A stretch of DNA of 64,000 bases from assembly GCA_023423535.1 (NCBI GenBank), contig JAFAFL010000162.1:12143-76142 (forward strand), in the 5' to 3' direction. Shown one piece after another: positions 17,893 to 26,060 of this stretch (position 1 is the first letter of the stretch; each line of letters opens with the position of its first letter). This DNA comes from Pseudomonadota bacterium. GTDB taxonomy: Bacteria > Myxococcota > Myxococcia > Myxococcales > Myxococcaceae. A program made the position numbers and the translations under genes. The notes below the pieces were generated by a model. That model saw only the letters and a program-made list of their open reading frames with translations. It was not told the origin of the DNA and did no database searches.

Positions 17893-18524
17893 TTGCTGCC
17901 GTGCGCAGAGATGCGCGCCCAGAGTTCGCGGCGCAGCGGGCCGTCCTTGCGGAGCGCTCCTTCGTACGCCTCCGCATGCGTGCGGGCGTGGCTCTGGTTC
18001 TCGCCGCGCAACTGCAGGCAGGTCATGTCCGCCTCGAGCACGCACGCCGACGCCTTGGTGGTGAGGACCTCGCGCAGTGAACGGGCCACCGCGCGCGCCA
18101 GATCCTCCTGGAGGATCAGCCGGTGCGCGAAGCAGTCGAGCAGCGTGGAGAGCCGGCCGAAGCCGACGACCTCCTTGTTCGGCGCGTAGGCGATGTGCGC
18201 GATCCCCTCGTACGGGAGCAGGTGGTGCGGGCAGACGCTCCGGTAGCGAAGGCCGGTCACGATCACCAATTCGCTGCCCGCATCCTTAGGCGCGGGGAAG
18301 CGCTCGCCCAGCGCCTGCTCCGGCGTGAGACGGTAGCCGTCGAGGAACTCGTCCAGCCACGCGGAGGTCACGCGCTCGGGAGTCTCCTTCACGTTCGGAT
18401 CGGAGAGATCCGCGCCCGAGGCCGCGAGGAACTCGGAGATGGCGCGCTCCATGCGGGCGCGGTCGGGCCCGGCCGGCCGGTGCGGCGTTGAACGAGTCCC
18501 CGGCTTCTTCACGTTGCGCGGCAC
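17889..18524 (-). CDS. folE: GTP cyclohydrolase I, variant zinc site
   Basis: A 211-residue GTP cyclohydrolase I, which makes dihydroneopterin triphosphate for folate or pterin cofactors. Zinc ligands are visible as Cys98, His101 and Cys169. The usual CEHHLLPF motif reads CPHHLLPY here, so the Glu after the first Cys is Pro, and the second Cys sits in DMTCLQLRG rather than HMCMxMRG. The core around LIVxTGLRYRSV and ARAVARSL is otherwise family-like. GTG start with AAGGG upstream. It is the first gene of a two-gene unit with the FAD oxidase. The variations suggest a divergent subfamily and perhaps a changed product. Confidence 0.88.
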   Translation of the reverse strand: MPRNVKKPGTRSTPHRPAGPDRARMERAISEFLAASGADLSDPNVKETPERVTSAWLDEFLDGYRLTPEQALGERFPAPKDAGSELVIVTGLRYRSVCPHHLLPYEGIAHIAYAPNKEVVGFGRLSTLLDCFAHRLILQEDLARAVARSLREVLTTKASACVLEADMTCLQLRGENQSHARTHAEAYEGALRKDGPLRRELWARISAHGSK

Positions 18525-19272
18525 GCGGCCCTTCTACGTCATTGAAGGAGGGACCGCGACGACAGTCGAGGACGGGGCGGCAGTGAGGGTGGACCCGTCG
18601 GGACGGGACTGCTCGCGGCGAGCGTGCTTCCTGGCGTCACCCTTTGCGGCGGCGCTCGAGGAGTCTTCGCGCTGACGCCGAACGCCCAGCGCGCACCGCT
18701 CATCCCGCCTGGCGAGCGACACGTTTCTTTGTGCGAGAGGGGCGGCGCAGTCCGAGTCCGACTACGAACGCTTCATGCGCCCTTCGGTCCTGGTCGCGCC
18801 CGCGAGCCCGTTTTCGGGCCGCTGTGGGGAACCGAGGTGGGGTGACGACGCGCTGACAAAAAACGCAGCAATCATTGCCACTTAGACGATCCAATGGTCA
18901 CCCCACGCGGGTTTCCCAGCGGTGCGCATTTTCGGCGTCGCCGGCGAGGGATGCGGAACTCGTTTCGCTCACGTGGCGTACCGTCGGCGGCGAACCCGCT
19001 TTCGTCGTCGCCCTTCTCCGCCACGAAGGGACCACGCGCCGAAGCATCGAACTCACTTCACCTGGCCCGAGATCGACATGGCGCTGACCTCACAGCGCGG
19101 ATCAACGCACCTGTCGTACGAGGCGGGGGACGCCAGGACTGTTCAGCGCCTCGGTGACGGACGCTGGAGTGTCGTGCTCTACTTCGCGGGCGCAGGCTCG
19201 ATTCGCATCACCTGCAACGACGTCTACCGCCACGAGGGTTTGGACCACCTCGGGTAGGGCACGCACGAGGCT
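18525..19272. other. 748-bp stretch without a convincing gene
   Basis: This lies between the folE start and the Rieske stop, so upstream control elements of folE must be in its left part. Open frames here have the Arg/Pro-rich look of off-frame GC-rich DNA, apart from the short candidate at 19078-19257. An AT-richer patch near 18856-18885 contains the perfect palindrome GCAATCATTGC at 18868-18878. I see no RNA gene or repeat. Confidence 0.5.
19078..19257 (+). CDS. Possible small protein or remnant of a broken gene
   Basis: A 59-codon frame with coding-like composition (such as GRWSVVLYFAGAGSIRITCNDVYRH) and GC-rich third positions. Just upstream, 18925-19070 is coding-like in a different frame (AELVSLTWRTVGGEPAFVVALLRHEG), and the two overlap near 19060-19080. 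One reading is a single short gene split by a frameshift; another is two unrelated chance frames. No good ribosome site precedes the ATG at 19078. I do not recognise either part. Confidence 0.35.
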   Translation: MALTSQRGSTHLSYEAGDARTVQRLGDGRWSVVLYFAGAGSIRITCNDVYRHEGLDHLG

Positions 19273-19593
19273 CTACGTGAACCGCCCCTCCGTCGCGACG
19301 AAGATTCTCCCCTCCTCCACGCGCACGTCGAACACGCGGACCTGCGCTTCGGTGAAGAGCGTGCATCGGCCAGTGCGCACATCGAACGGCCACGCGTGGA
19401 GCGGGCACCACAACTCGCTGCCCATCAGGTCGCCGGAGGACAACGGCCCGCCTCGATGCGGGCAGTCGTTGTCGATCGCGTGGAGCGTCCCGTCGAGGTT
19501 CACCAGCGCGACCATCCAGGCGCCGACCTCCACGCACTTCTTCTTGCCCGGCGGCAGATCCGCGACTGCGCCGGCGTCCACCCACTCGGCCAT
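19273..19593 (-). CDS. Rieske [2Fe-2S] protein, ferredoxin-like
   Basis: A 106-residue single Rieske domain. The cluster ligands are CPH and CPLH boxes, the first Cys-x-His in NDCPHRGG and the second in LWCPLHAWPFD, with 17 residues between. Proteins of this size act as soluble electron carriers for ring dioxygenases or as NirD-like nitrite reductase subunits; the second box resembles both. It is the last gene of an operon behind an isochorismatase-like gene (six-base gap). Electron donor and acceptor are not visible nearby. Confidence 0.9.
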   Translation of the reverse strand: MAEWVDAGAVADLPPGKKKCVEVGAWMVALVNLDGTLHAIDNDCPHRGGPLSSGDLMGSELWCPLHAWPFDVRTGRCTLFTEAQVRVFDVRVEEGRIFVATEGRFT

Positions 19594-19599
19594 CGCGCG

Positions 19600-20145
19600 C
19601 TACTTCACGGCCTTCGACACGGCCTTGAACTCGGGCGTGCCGGCGACGTGGAGCATGTCGAAGAGCGCGCTCTCCACGCTCGTCACGTACGCGCCCGCGG
19701 CCTTGATCATGTCCAGGCCGGCGAGGCGGTCCTCTTCGTCGCGGGACATCACGGCGTCGCGGCAGACCCACGGCACGTAGCCCTGCTCCTGCAGATCGCG
19801 CACGGTCTGGAAGACGCACACGTGGGTCTCCATGCCCACGATGAGGATCTGCTTGCGGCCGCTGAAGGCGGACTCGACCTCGGGGAGCACCGAGGAGAAC
19901 TTCAGCTTCTCGAACACCGGCGCGCCCTCCAGCACCGCGCGCACGGGCTCGAGCGTGGGGCCGATGCCCTTCGGATACTGCTCGGTGCAGACGATCGGCA
20001 GGTCCAACGCGCGCGCGCCTTGGATCAGCGCCACCGACCGATTCACGAGGCGCGACAGCCGGGGCTCGCTCATCGCCGCGCAGAGGCGCTCCTGGATGTC
20101 CACCACCAGCACCGCCGTGTTCTTCCGATCCAGCCTCACGCTCAT
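19600..20145 (-). CDS. Isochorismatase-like cysteine hydrolase
   Basis: A 181-residue protein of the isochorismatase/nicotinamidase superfamily. Candidate catalytic residues are Asp16 (VLVVDIQER), Lys82 (KLKFS) and Cys110 (GMETHVCV). The length and THVCV motif are closest to the YcaC/ribonuclease-like hydrolase group, whose substrates are mostly unknown. AGGAGG lies upstream of the ATG, and the ATG overlaps the TGA of the preceding isomerase-like gene by four bases. Hydrolysis of a C-N or ether bond in an aromatic pathway is inference from the neighbours. Confidence 0.88.
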   Translation of the reverse strand: MSVRLDRKNTAVLVVDIQERLCAAMSEPRLSRLVNRSVALIQGARALDLPIVCTEQYPKGIGPTLEPVRAVLEGAPVFEKLKFSSVLPEVESAFSGRKQILIVGMETHVCVFQTVRDLQEQGYVPWVCRDAVMSRDEEDRLAGLDMIKAAGAYVTSVESALFDMLHVAGTPEFKAVSKAVK

Positions 20146-20753
20146 CTCGTCTCCTCCTGACCCGCGGCCCGCTGCAGCGCCGCCTCCACGAACCCCAACC
20201 GGTCGTTGCCGAAGAACATCTGCTCGCCCACGAAGAAGGTCGGCGCGCCGAAGGCACCTCGCCTGACCGCCTCCTCCGTGTTCAGGCGCAGCCGGTCCTT
20301 CACCTCCGGCGAGAGCATGCGCGCGAAGGCGGCCTGTGGATCGAGGCCCGCCGAGGCGGCGAGTTCGCGGAGAACCTCGGGGCGCGAGATGTCCCGGCCC
20401 TCCACGAACGCGGCGCGGAAGACGACGTGCGACCATGCGGGCAACAGGCCCACCTCTTCGGCCACGAACCCGAGGCGATCCGCGCTGAGCGAGTTCACCG
20501 GGAAGCCGTCCGGCAGCACCACCTGCGGCAGGCCATAGACGCGCGCCCAGTCCTGCAGGTCTTTGTAGAGGTAGCGCGCCTTGTACATGTTGCTCACCGG
20601 GGGCTCGCCGCCGGTGGCCTTGAACACGCCGCCGAGGAGGAACGGCCGCCACCTCAGCTGCGCGCCCGTCCGCTGGGCGAGCGCCTCGACCTGCGTCGAA
20701 GCGAGGTACGAGTACGGACTGCCGTAGTCGAAAAAGAACTCCAGAGCGCGCAT
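20142..20753 (-). CDS. 2-hydroxychromene-2-carboxylate isomerase-like, DsbA-fold (kappa GST)
   Basis: A 203-residue DsbA-fold protein without the CxxC motif. The N-terminus LEFFFDYGSPYSYL places the catalytic Ser (residue 12) where kappa-class glutathione transferases and the naphthalene-pathway isomerase NahD have it, and the cis-Pro loop appears as FGAPTFFVG. It likely uses glutathione. The ATG at 20753 has GGGAG upstream; the frame is open for 15 more codons without a good start. First gene of a three-gene operon with the isochorismatase-like and Rieske genes, which suggests aromatic compound breakdown. Confidence 0.9.
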   Translation of the reverse strand: MRALEFFFDYGSPYSYLASTQVEALAQRTGAQLRWRPFLLGGVFKATGGEPPVSNMYKARYLYKDLQDWARVYGLPQVVLPDGFPVNSLSADRLGFVAEEVGLLPAWSHVVFRAAFVEGRDISRPEVLRELAASAGLDPQAAFARMLSPEVKDRLRLNTEEAVRRGAFGAPTFFVGEQMFFGNDRLGFVEAALQRAAGQEETR

Positions 20754-20778
20754 CCGCTCCCGTTTATCATCCCGCTGC

Positions 20779-22278
20779 TTGCAATCACTCCAGGACATCC
20801 TCCACGCAGACGCGCGGCGCTTCGGGCCGACGCTGGCAGAGGCCGCCTACCGTCGGGGCCTCGCGGTCACGCAGAAGGACGGCACCACCCGCCCCATCCC
20901 CGTCACCGCCACGCCGGTGATCCTCCCCGCCGCGGAGATCCGCCGCCGCGCCGAAGCGTCCCGCGCGATCAGCAGCGCCGCGCTGAAGGTCGCGCGCTGG
21001 GTGCTCGGGGGCGACGAACCGGAGCGGATCCTCGGCGCGCTCTCGCCGCTCGAGCGGAAGATGGCGGACGCGACCTGGCGGAACGTGAGGACGCTCGCGA
21101 CCACGCGCGTGGACTACTTCGAGGCCGGCGGCGTCCCGTACGCGCTGGAGGTCAACGCCACCATCCCCGCCATGCAGGGCTACAGCGACATCGCCGCCAA
21201 CGCGTTCATCGACACGGTGGGCCGGCACGCGGGGCTCAACGACGCGTGGGTGGCGAAGCTGCAGGCGGAGAACGGGAGCAACGCGCTGGCGCTCTTCCGC
21301 GCACTGCTCGAGGGCTACGGCGCGCAGCGAAACGGCGCGATGCCCGAGCGCATCCTCCTGCTCTGCCGGCGCAACGACGCGCAGCTGACCGAGCAGCAGT
21401 ACCTCGCGGCGCGCTTCAGCGAGCTCGGCGTGGAGGCGGAGGTCGTGCACCCCGACGAGCTGTCGGGCGAAGACTCGGTGCAGGCGCGCGGCAAGACGTG
21501 GGACCTCGTCTATCGCCACCTCTTCGTGCGCAGGCTCGAGGAGACGCCGTCGCCGTGGGTGGAGCGCTTCTTCCTCGAGTACCCGCGGTTCAAGACGGTG
21601 CTGCTCAACCCGCCCTCCGCGCAGGTGGAGGTGAAGGGGGCGTTCGCGCTGCTCTCGCGCGCGCTGCTCGACGACTCGGCGGCTGAGGCCGCGGGGCTGA
21701 GCGACGAGGAGCGGGAGATCTGCAGGAGGCTCGTGCCCTGGACGAGGACGTTCCGGGCGGGACGGTCGGAGGGTCCGGGCGGCGAGCGCGTGGAGGAGCT
21801 CGTGGCGCACGTGGCCGCGGAGCCGGATCGCTACGTGCTCAAGCGCTCGTGGGACTACGGCGGCAAGGCGGTCTTCGTCGGCCGGGCCCGCAACACGCCG
21901 CAGTTCGAGGAGCGCTCACGCGCGTTCGGCGGCGGCGAGGCGTTGGACTGGGCAGGCGTCTGCGCGAAGGCGGCGACGGACACGGTCGGCGGCGGGTTCG
22001 TGGTGCAGGAGTTCGTGGACAACGTGCCGCAGCCGCACCTCATCTGCACCACGAAGGACGTCGTGCCCGCGGACCTCTATGTGGACTTCAGCGCCTACGC
22101 GTCGGTGCAGCCCGGACGGCAGCCGGCGTGGGGCGGCGTGTGCCGGGGATCGGTCTCGCAGATCGTGAACATCCTCGGCGGCGGCGGCGTGATGCCGCTC
22201 ATCAGCCAGGAGGTCGCGGACAAGCTGCAGACGGCCTTCACCGCGCAGCTGGAGCGTCCGCTGCGGGACCGGCGCTGA
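20779..22278 (+). CDS. Putative ATP-grasp-type enzyme of unknown substrate
   Basis: A 499-residue protein with features of an ATP-grasp ligase: YVLKRSWDYGGKAVFVG resembles the nucleotide-binding lysine and glycine-rich loop, FVVQEFVD resembles the adenine-contact strand, and a late GGGGVMPL loop follows. An N-terminal motif YALEVNATIPAMQGYSD suggests the metal-binding ENxT-like strand placed early, as in circularly permuted members. The only available start is a TTG at 20779, 25 bases from the divergent isomerase gene. Substrate is unknown; amide-bond formation is inferred from the fold only. Confidence 0.72.
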   Translation: MQSLQDILHADARRFGPTLAEAAYRRGLAVTQKDGTTRPIPVTATPVILPAAEIRRRAEASRAISSAALKVARWVLGGDEPERILGALSPLERKMADATWRNVRTLATTRVDYFEAGGVPYALEVNATIPAMQGYSDIAANAFIDTVGRHAGLNDAWVAKLQAENGSNALALFRALLEGYGAQRNGAMPERILLLCRRNDAQLTEQQYLAARFSELGVEAEVVHPDELSGEDSVQARGKTWDLVYRHLFVRRLEETPSPWVERFFLEYPRFKTVLLNPPSAQVEVKGAFALLSRALLDDSAAEAAGLSDEEREICRRLVPWTRTFRAGRSEGPGGERVEELVAHVAAEPDRYVLKRSWDYGGKAVFVGRARNTPQFEERSRAFGGGEALDWAGVCAKAATDTVGGGFVVQEFVDNVPQPHLICTTKDVVPADLYVDFSAYASVQPGRQPAWGGVCRGSVSQIVNILGGGGVMPLISQEVADKLQTAFTAQLERPLRDRR

Positions 22279-22360
22279 GGCGCTGAGGCGCTGAGAATCT
22301 GTAAGCGGGCCTGACAAGTCGGATGGGCAACAAAGTGTGCATGGGTGCGACAATGCCCAC

Positions 22361-23596
22361 ATGCCCCGCCAGCTCACCCGCAACGAGTTCCTCCGCACCC
22401 TGAAGGACACCACCATCGACCTCCGCCGCGCCGAGGGCGACGCGCGGCTGGCGCCGGTGCTGCCGAAGAACGCGGACCTCGATGGCAACGGGAAGATCAG
22501 CGGGCAGGCCGAGCTGGACCGGCTCTTCACCCAGCTCGACAGCTTCGGGCGCAACGCGGCGGCGCAGGCCACGGCGCTGACCGGCGAGGACGGCAAGGGC
22601 ACCGCGGCGGCGCGTGCGGTGGCGGCGCTGGGCGAGCTCACCGGTAAGCGCGAGGTCTCGGGCTGGGTGGCGGGCATCGACCTCGACCCGCGCACCGACT
22701 GGTCCACGTACACCGCGCCGAAGGGCTCGTGGGGCAACGCCGCGGCGATGCTCGGCGCGTCGGCGATGCTCGTGCAGAAGCACGCGAACAACTACGGGAC
22801 GCACCAGCCGTGGTTCAACCTCGATCCGAACCACGCGCTGCCGGCGAACACGCCGCTGCGGGGGCTCGGGCAGACCGAGCGCAACCCGAACGGGGTGTGG
22901 AAGTGCAACCTCTTCGGCGGCAACGCGCTGTGGGCCGCCGGCTTCGAGCCGCCCTACTACGGCAACCGCGGCCGCGGCGAGTACCCGAACGCGAACCAGT
23001 TCTGGAAGTTCAGCGACCGCTACGCGAAGCAGTTCGGCAACAAGGTGCACTTCACGATGGTGGAGGAGCTCGACCTGACGAAGCTCTCCCCCGACGAGCG
23101 CGACGCCGCGGTGGCGCGCCTGCTCCAGTCCGCGAAGCCCGGCGATCTGCTGATGGTCGATCACCTCGGCGAGGAGGTCACCGACGGCGGCCACACCCGA
23201 GTGGTGATGGCGAACAACCTCCGCCCCGATGGCACCGGCACCATCGAGTCCGGACAGGCCACGCAGTCCCAGGCCACCGTCCGCAGCGAGGGCCTCTCCT
23301 CCTTCACCAACGAGGAGAAGATCTGGATCCTCCGACCGAACCGGCCGCGCGCTGCACCCGGGCCGCAGCCGAAGCCGGCACCCGCGCCCGGTCCGACGCC
23401 GGTTACGCCGTCGCAGCCATCGCAGCCGTCCGTTAGAAATCGCTACCGCGTGGTCTCCGGCGACACGCTCTCCGGCATCGCGCAGCGGCACCTCGGCAGC
23501 GCGGGCCGCTGGCGCGAGATCGTCGCGCTGAACCCCTCCGTCTCCGACCCGCGCCTGCTCCGCGTGGGCATGGAGCTCGTGCTGCCGCCTCGTTAG
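22361..23596 (+). CDS. Peptidoglycan hydrolase-like protein with EF-hand-like loop and C-terminal LysM
   Basis: A 411-residue protein. Near the N-terminus NADLDGNGKIS resembles an EF-hand/dockerin calcium loop. The central domain has a Cys182 in WKCNLFGGNAL and a His278 in GGHTRVVM, the order and spacing of NlpC/P60 or CHAP amidases. A Pro-rich linker leads to a LysM repeat (about 361-410, YRVVSGDTLSGIAQRHLG), which binds peptidoglycan. There is no signal peptide. An earlier GTG at 22337 would add eight residues. It may be exported by an unusual route or act on cell wall during lysis or predation. Confidence 0.82.
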   Translation: MPRQLTRNEFLRTLKDTTIDLRRAEGDARLAPVLPKNADLDGNGKISGQAELDRLFTQLDSFGRNAAAQATALTGEDGKGTAAARAVAALGELTGKREVSGWVAGIDLDPRTDWSTYTAPKGSWGNAAAMLGASAMLVQKHANNYGTHQPWFNLDPNHALPANTPLRGLGQTERNPNGVWKCNLFGGNALWAAGFEPPYYGNRGRGEYPNANQFWKFSDRYAKQFGNKVHFTMVEELDLTKLSPDERDAAVARLLQSAKPGDLLMVDHLGEEVTDGGHTRVVMANNLRPDGTGTIESGQATQSQATVRSEGLSSFTNEEKIWILRPNRPRAAPGPQPKPAPAPGPTPVTPSQPSQPSVRNRYRVVSGDTLSGIAQRHLGSAGRWREIVALNPSVSDPRLLRVGMELVLPPR

Positions 23597-25110
23597 GGAG
23601 TGACCGCGGGTTCTTCGAGCGACGTGTGGGGGAGCCTCACCGCGCCCTTCTCGAGCACGCGCTCAGCGCCTTCAGTGCAGACGTCGCAGTGACCGCAGCC
23701 CCCTTCGGGCGCGCTCTCACCGAAGTATTCGCGCAGCTGCGCCCAGCGGCACTTCACCGACTGCCCGTAGGCCATCATCCCGTCGAGTCGCTGGCGGTCG
23801 TGCGCCGCGCGGGCCTCGTAGGCGTTGAGGTAGTCGTCGAGCTCCTCGCTCGTCAGCGTGCGGACCGGCTTCACGCCTCGCGGTGATCGCGTGAGCACGC
23901 CGGCGCTCTGCAGCTCCGCCACGAGTACCTTCGCGCGCTTCTCGGAGACCTCCGCCGCGCCCGCCAGCGCGCCGAGGCCCACGCTCTTGCGGCCCTCCCG
24001 CTGCAGCACGAGGAGCAGCGTCTCGTAGAGCCGGCGCGCGTCCTCGCGGTTCGGATACTTGCCGCCGAGGAAGAAGCCCTGGATGCGCTTGTCCTCGAGC
24101 CGGTAGAGGAGGATCCCCTTCGCGCGTTCGCCGTCGCGGCCCGCGCGGCCGACCTCCTGGTAGTAGCTCTCCAGGGAGTCGGGGAACTGGTGGTGGATGA
24201 CGAAGCGGATGTCCGGTTTGTCGATCCCGAGCCCGAACGCGCGCGTGGCCACCACCACCCGCGCCTCGCCGTCCATGAACGCGCGCTGCGCGGCCTCGCG
24301 CTCCTTCATCGGCAGCTTGCCGTGGTAGCGCACCACCTCGAGCCCGCCCGCCTGCAGCCACGCGTGCAGCTCGTTCGCCGCCTTCACCGTGGCCACGTAC
24401 ACGATGCCGCTGCCCCTCTCCTTGCGGAGGATCGACGCCAGCGCCACCCGCTTTGCGTCCTCGCTCACCGCGCGGCGGACCTCGAGGTGCAGGTTCTCGC
24501 GCTCCACGCTGGTGCGCACGACCTCTGCTTCGGATGGAGCGATGCCGAGCTGCCGCAGGATGTCCTCCGCCACCTCCGGCGTGGCGGTCGCGGTCAGCGC
24601 CATCACCCGGGGACTGCCCAGCTGCTTGATCGCATCTCGCAGCCCCAGATACGCCGGCCGGAAGTCGTGCCCCCACTGCGAGACGCAGTGCGCTTCATCG
24701 ACGACGAAGAGCGACACGCCCGCGCGCTGCAGCGTGCGCAAGCGCTCCGGGTTCTCCAGTTGCTCCGGCGTGGTGTAGATGAACTCGTGCTCGCCGCGGC
24801 GGATGTCGCGCTCCTGTTCGCGCTGCTCGCCGGCAGAGAGCGTGGAGTTCATGCCCGCGGACTCGAGCCTTCGCTCCGCGAGCTTCTCCTGCTGGTCCTG
24901 CATCAGCGAGATGAGCGGCGAGACGATCACCGTCGCGCCCGGGATCATTAGCGCCGGCAGCTGAAAGCAGAGCGACTTGCCCGCGCCGGTGGGGAGGATC
25001 CCCAGCACCGGACGGCCCGCCAGCGCCGCGTCGATGATCTCCCGCTGGCCCGGCCGGAAGGAGTCGACGCCGAACCGTTGGCGCGCGAGACGGAGGGCGT
25101 CGTCGGACAT
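23593..25110 (-). CDS. recQ: ATP-dependent DNA helicase RecQ
   Basis: A 505-residue superfamily 2 helicase that unwinds DNA 3' to 5' in recombination and repair. Walker A is GILPTGAGKS (Lys45), motif II is DEAH in VVDEAHCVSQWGHDF, the RecQ loop is present, and motif VI reads QEVGRAGRDG. A zinc site with four cysteines (CRWAQLREYF, then CGHCDVC) follows. The length is short: there is no HRDC domain after the zinc/winged-helix part. The ATG at 25110 begins at the conserved start of the family; upstream frame looks non-coding. Its stop overlaps the convergent LysM gene stop by three bases. Confidence 0.95.
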   Translation of the reverse strand: MSDDALRLARQRFGVDSFRPGQREIIDAALAGRPVLGILPTGAGKSLCFQLPALMIPGATVIVSPLISLMQDQQEKLAERRLESAGMNSTLSAGEQREQERDIRRGEHEFIYTTPEQLENPERLRTLQRAGVSLFVVDEAHCVSQWGHDFRPAYLGLRDAIKQLGSPRVMALTATATPEVAEDILRQLGIAPSEAEVVRTSVERENLHLEVRRAVSEDAKRVALASILRKERGSGIVYVATVKAANELHAWLQAGGLEVVRYHGKLPMKEREAAQRAFMDGEARVVVATRAFGLGIDKPDIRFVIHHQFPDSLESYYQEVGRAGRDGERAKGILLYRLEDKRIQGFFLGGKYPNREDARRLYETLLLVLQREGRKSVGLGALAGAAEVSEKRAKVLVAELQSAGVLTRSPRGVKPVRTLTSEELDDYLNAYEARAAHDRQRLDGMMAYGQSVKCRWAQLREYFGESAPEGGCGHCDVCTEGAERVLEKGAVRLPHTSLEEPAVTP

Positions 25111-25265
25111 GGTGCTTGCGAAGGTAGGGCGCGCGGCGTGTCCGCACCCGAGGGCCCTGCGGCGTGGCTGATGGGCAGGCAGGCAAACGGAGCCGAAGGT
25201 GGTGAAGGACGCGGTGCGGAAGCAGCTCGACTGATGAGGCGTAGCCGAGCGCGCGCGCTTGTTGG

Positions 25266-26060
25266 ATGTTGCCGCGCGTGAACGCTGCACCCCTCGAATG
25301 TGTCGCCGGAGATGCGACGCGCGATGCGCCCTACGCGGCGGCGATGCGCGGGCTGAAGGCGGACCTCCTCCTCACCGATCCGCCCTACTGCCTGCTCACC
25401 CGGCGCCGGAAGGGCGGCGACCTGCGCGACCCGCGCCCGAGGAAGATCGACCGCGAGGAGGTCGTCCGCTTCGAGTCGGTGCGCGACTACCGCCGCTTCA
25501 CCGAGGACTGGTTGCCGAAGGCGGTCTCGCACCTCACCGCGGATGCGCCGGTGGTCATCTGGACGAACCTGCTGGGCAAGGCGCCCATCCTCGAGGTCGC
25601 GCGTGCGTGCGGCTACGTGCACCACCTCGGGGACTTCGTCTGGGCGAAGCGCACCCGCGAGGTGAACGCCAACGAGCAGCTGCTGCGCGTCTATGAGGTG
25701 GCGCTGGTGCTCACCCGCTCACCGCTCACGCAGGACGCGTCGTTGGAGAGCGACGCCCCGCCGCTGCCCTGGTCGGTGGTGACGAACTACGCGGACGAGG
25801 GCGAGGACGCGGACATCCTCGCGCACCCGCACCACAAGCCGTTCAGCGCGCTCGAGCCGCTGGTGCGCAGCTGGTCGAAGCGCGGCGCCCACGTGCTCGA
25901 TCCGTTCGCGGGAAGCGGGTCCATCCCCGTGGCGGCGCTGCGGCTTGGGCGCGTGCCCCACTGCATCGAGCTGCGCGAGGACTGGGCGGCGCGGATCACG
26001 ACTCGGTTGCGGGCGGCTTCGAAGGGTCCTGCGCCGAAGGCGAGCCCGGGTCCGCGCTGA
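25266..26060 (+). CDS. Orphan DNA methyltransferase (beta class, DPPY)
   Basis: A 264-residue amino-methyltransferase with the catalytic motif DPPY at 38-41 ahead of the SAM-binding motif DPFAGSGS at 212-219; this order is the beta class, which methylates adenine N6 or cytosine N4. A HPHHKPFSALE motif X precedes the second motif, and the target-recognition region lies between. No restriction enzyme gene is adjacent, so this is probably a solitary methylase. The ATG at 25266 or a GTG at 25278 could start it. Its last 65 bases overlap the convergent ferredoxin gene. Recognition site is unknown. Confidence 0.9.
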   Translation: MLPRVNAAPLECVAGDATRDAPYAAAMRGLKADLLLTDPPYCLLTRRRKGGDLRDPRPRKIDREEVVRFESVRDYRRFTEDWLPKAVSHLTADAPVVIWTNLLGKAPILEVARACGYVHHLGDFVWAKRTREVNANEQLLRVYEVALVLTRSPLTQDASLESDAPPLPWSVVTNYADEGEDADILAHPHHKPFSALEPLVRSWSKRGAHVLDPFAGSGSIPVAALRLGRVPHCIELREDWAARITTRLRAASKGPAPKASPGPR

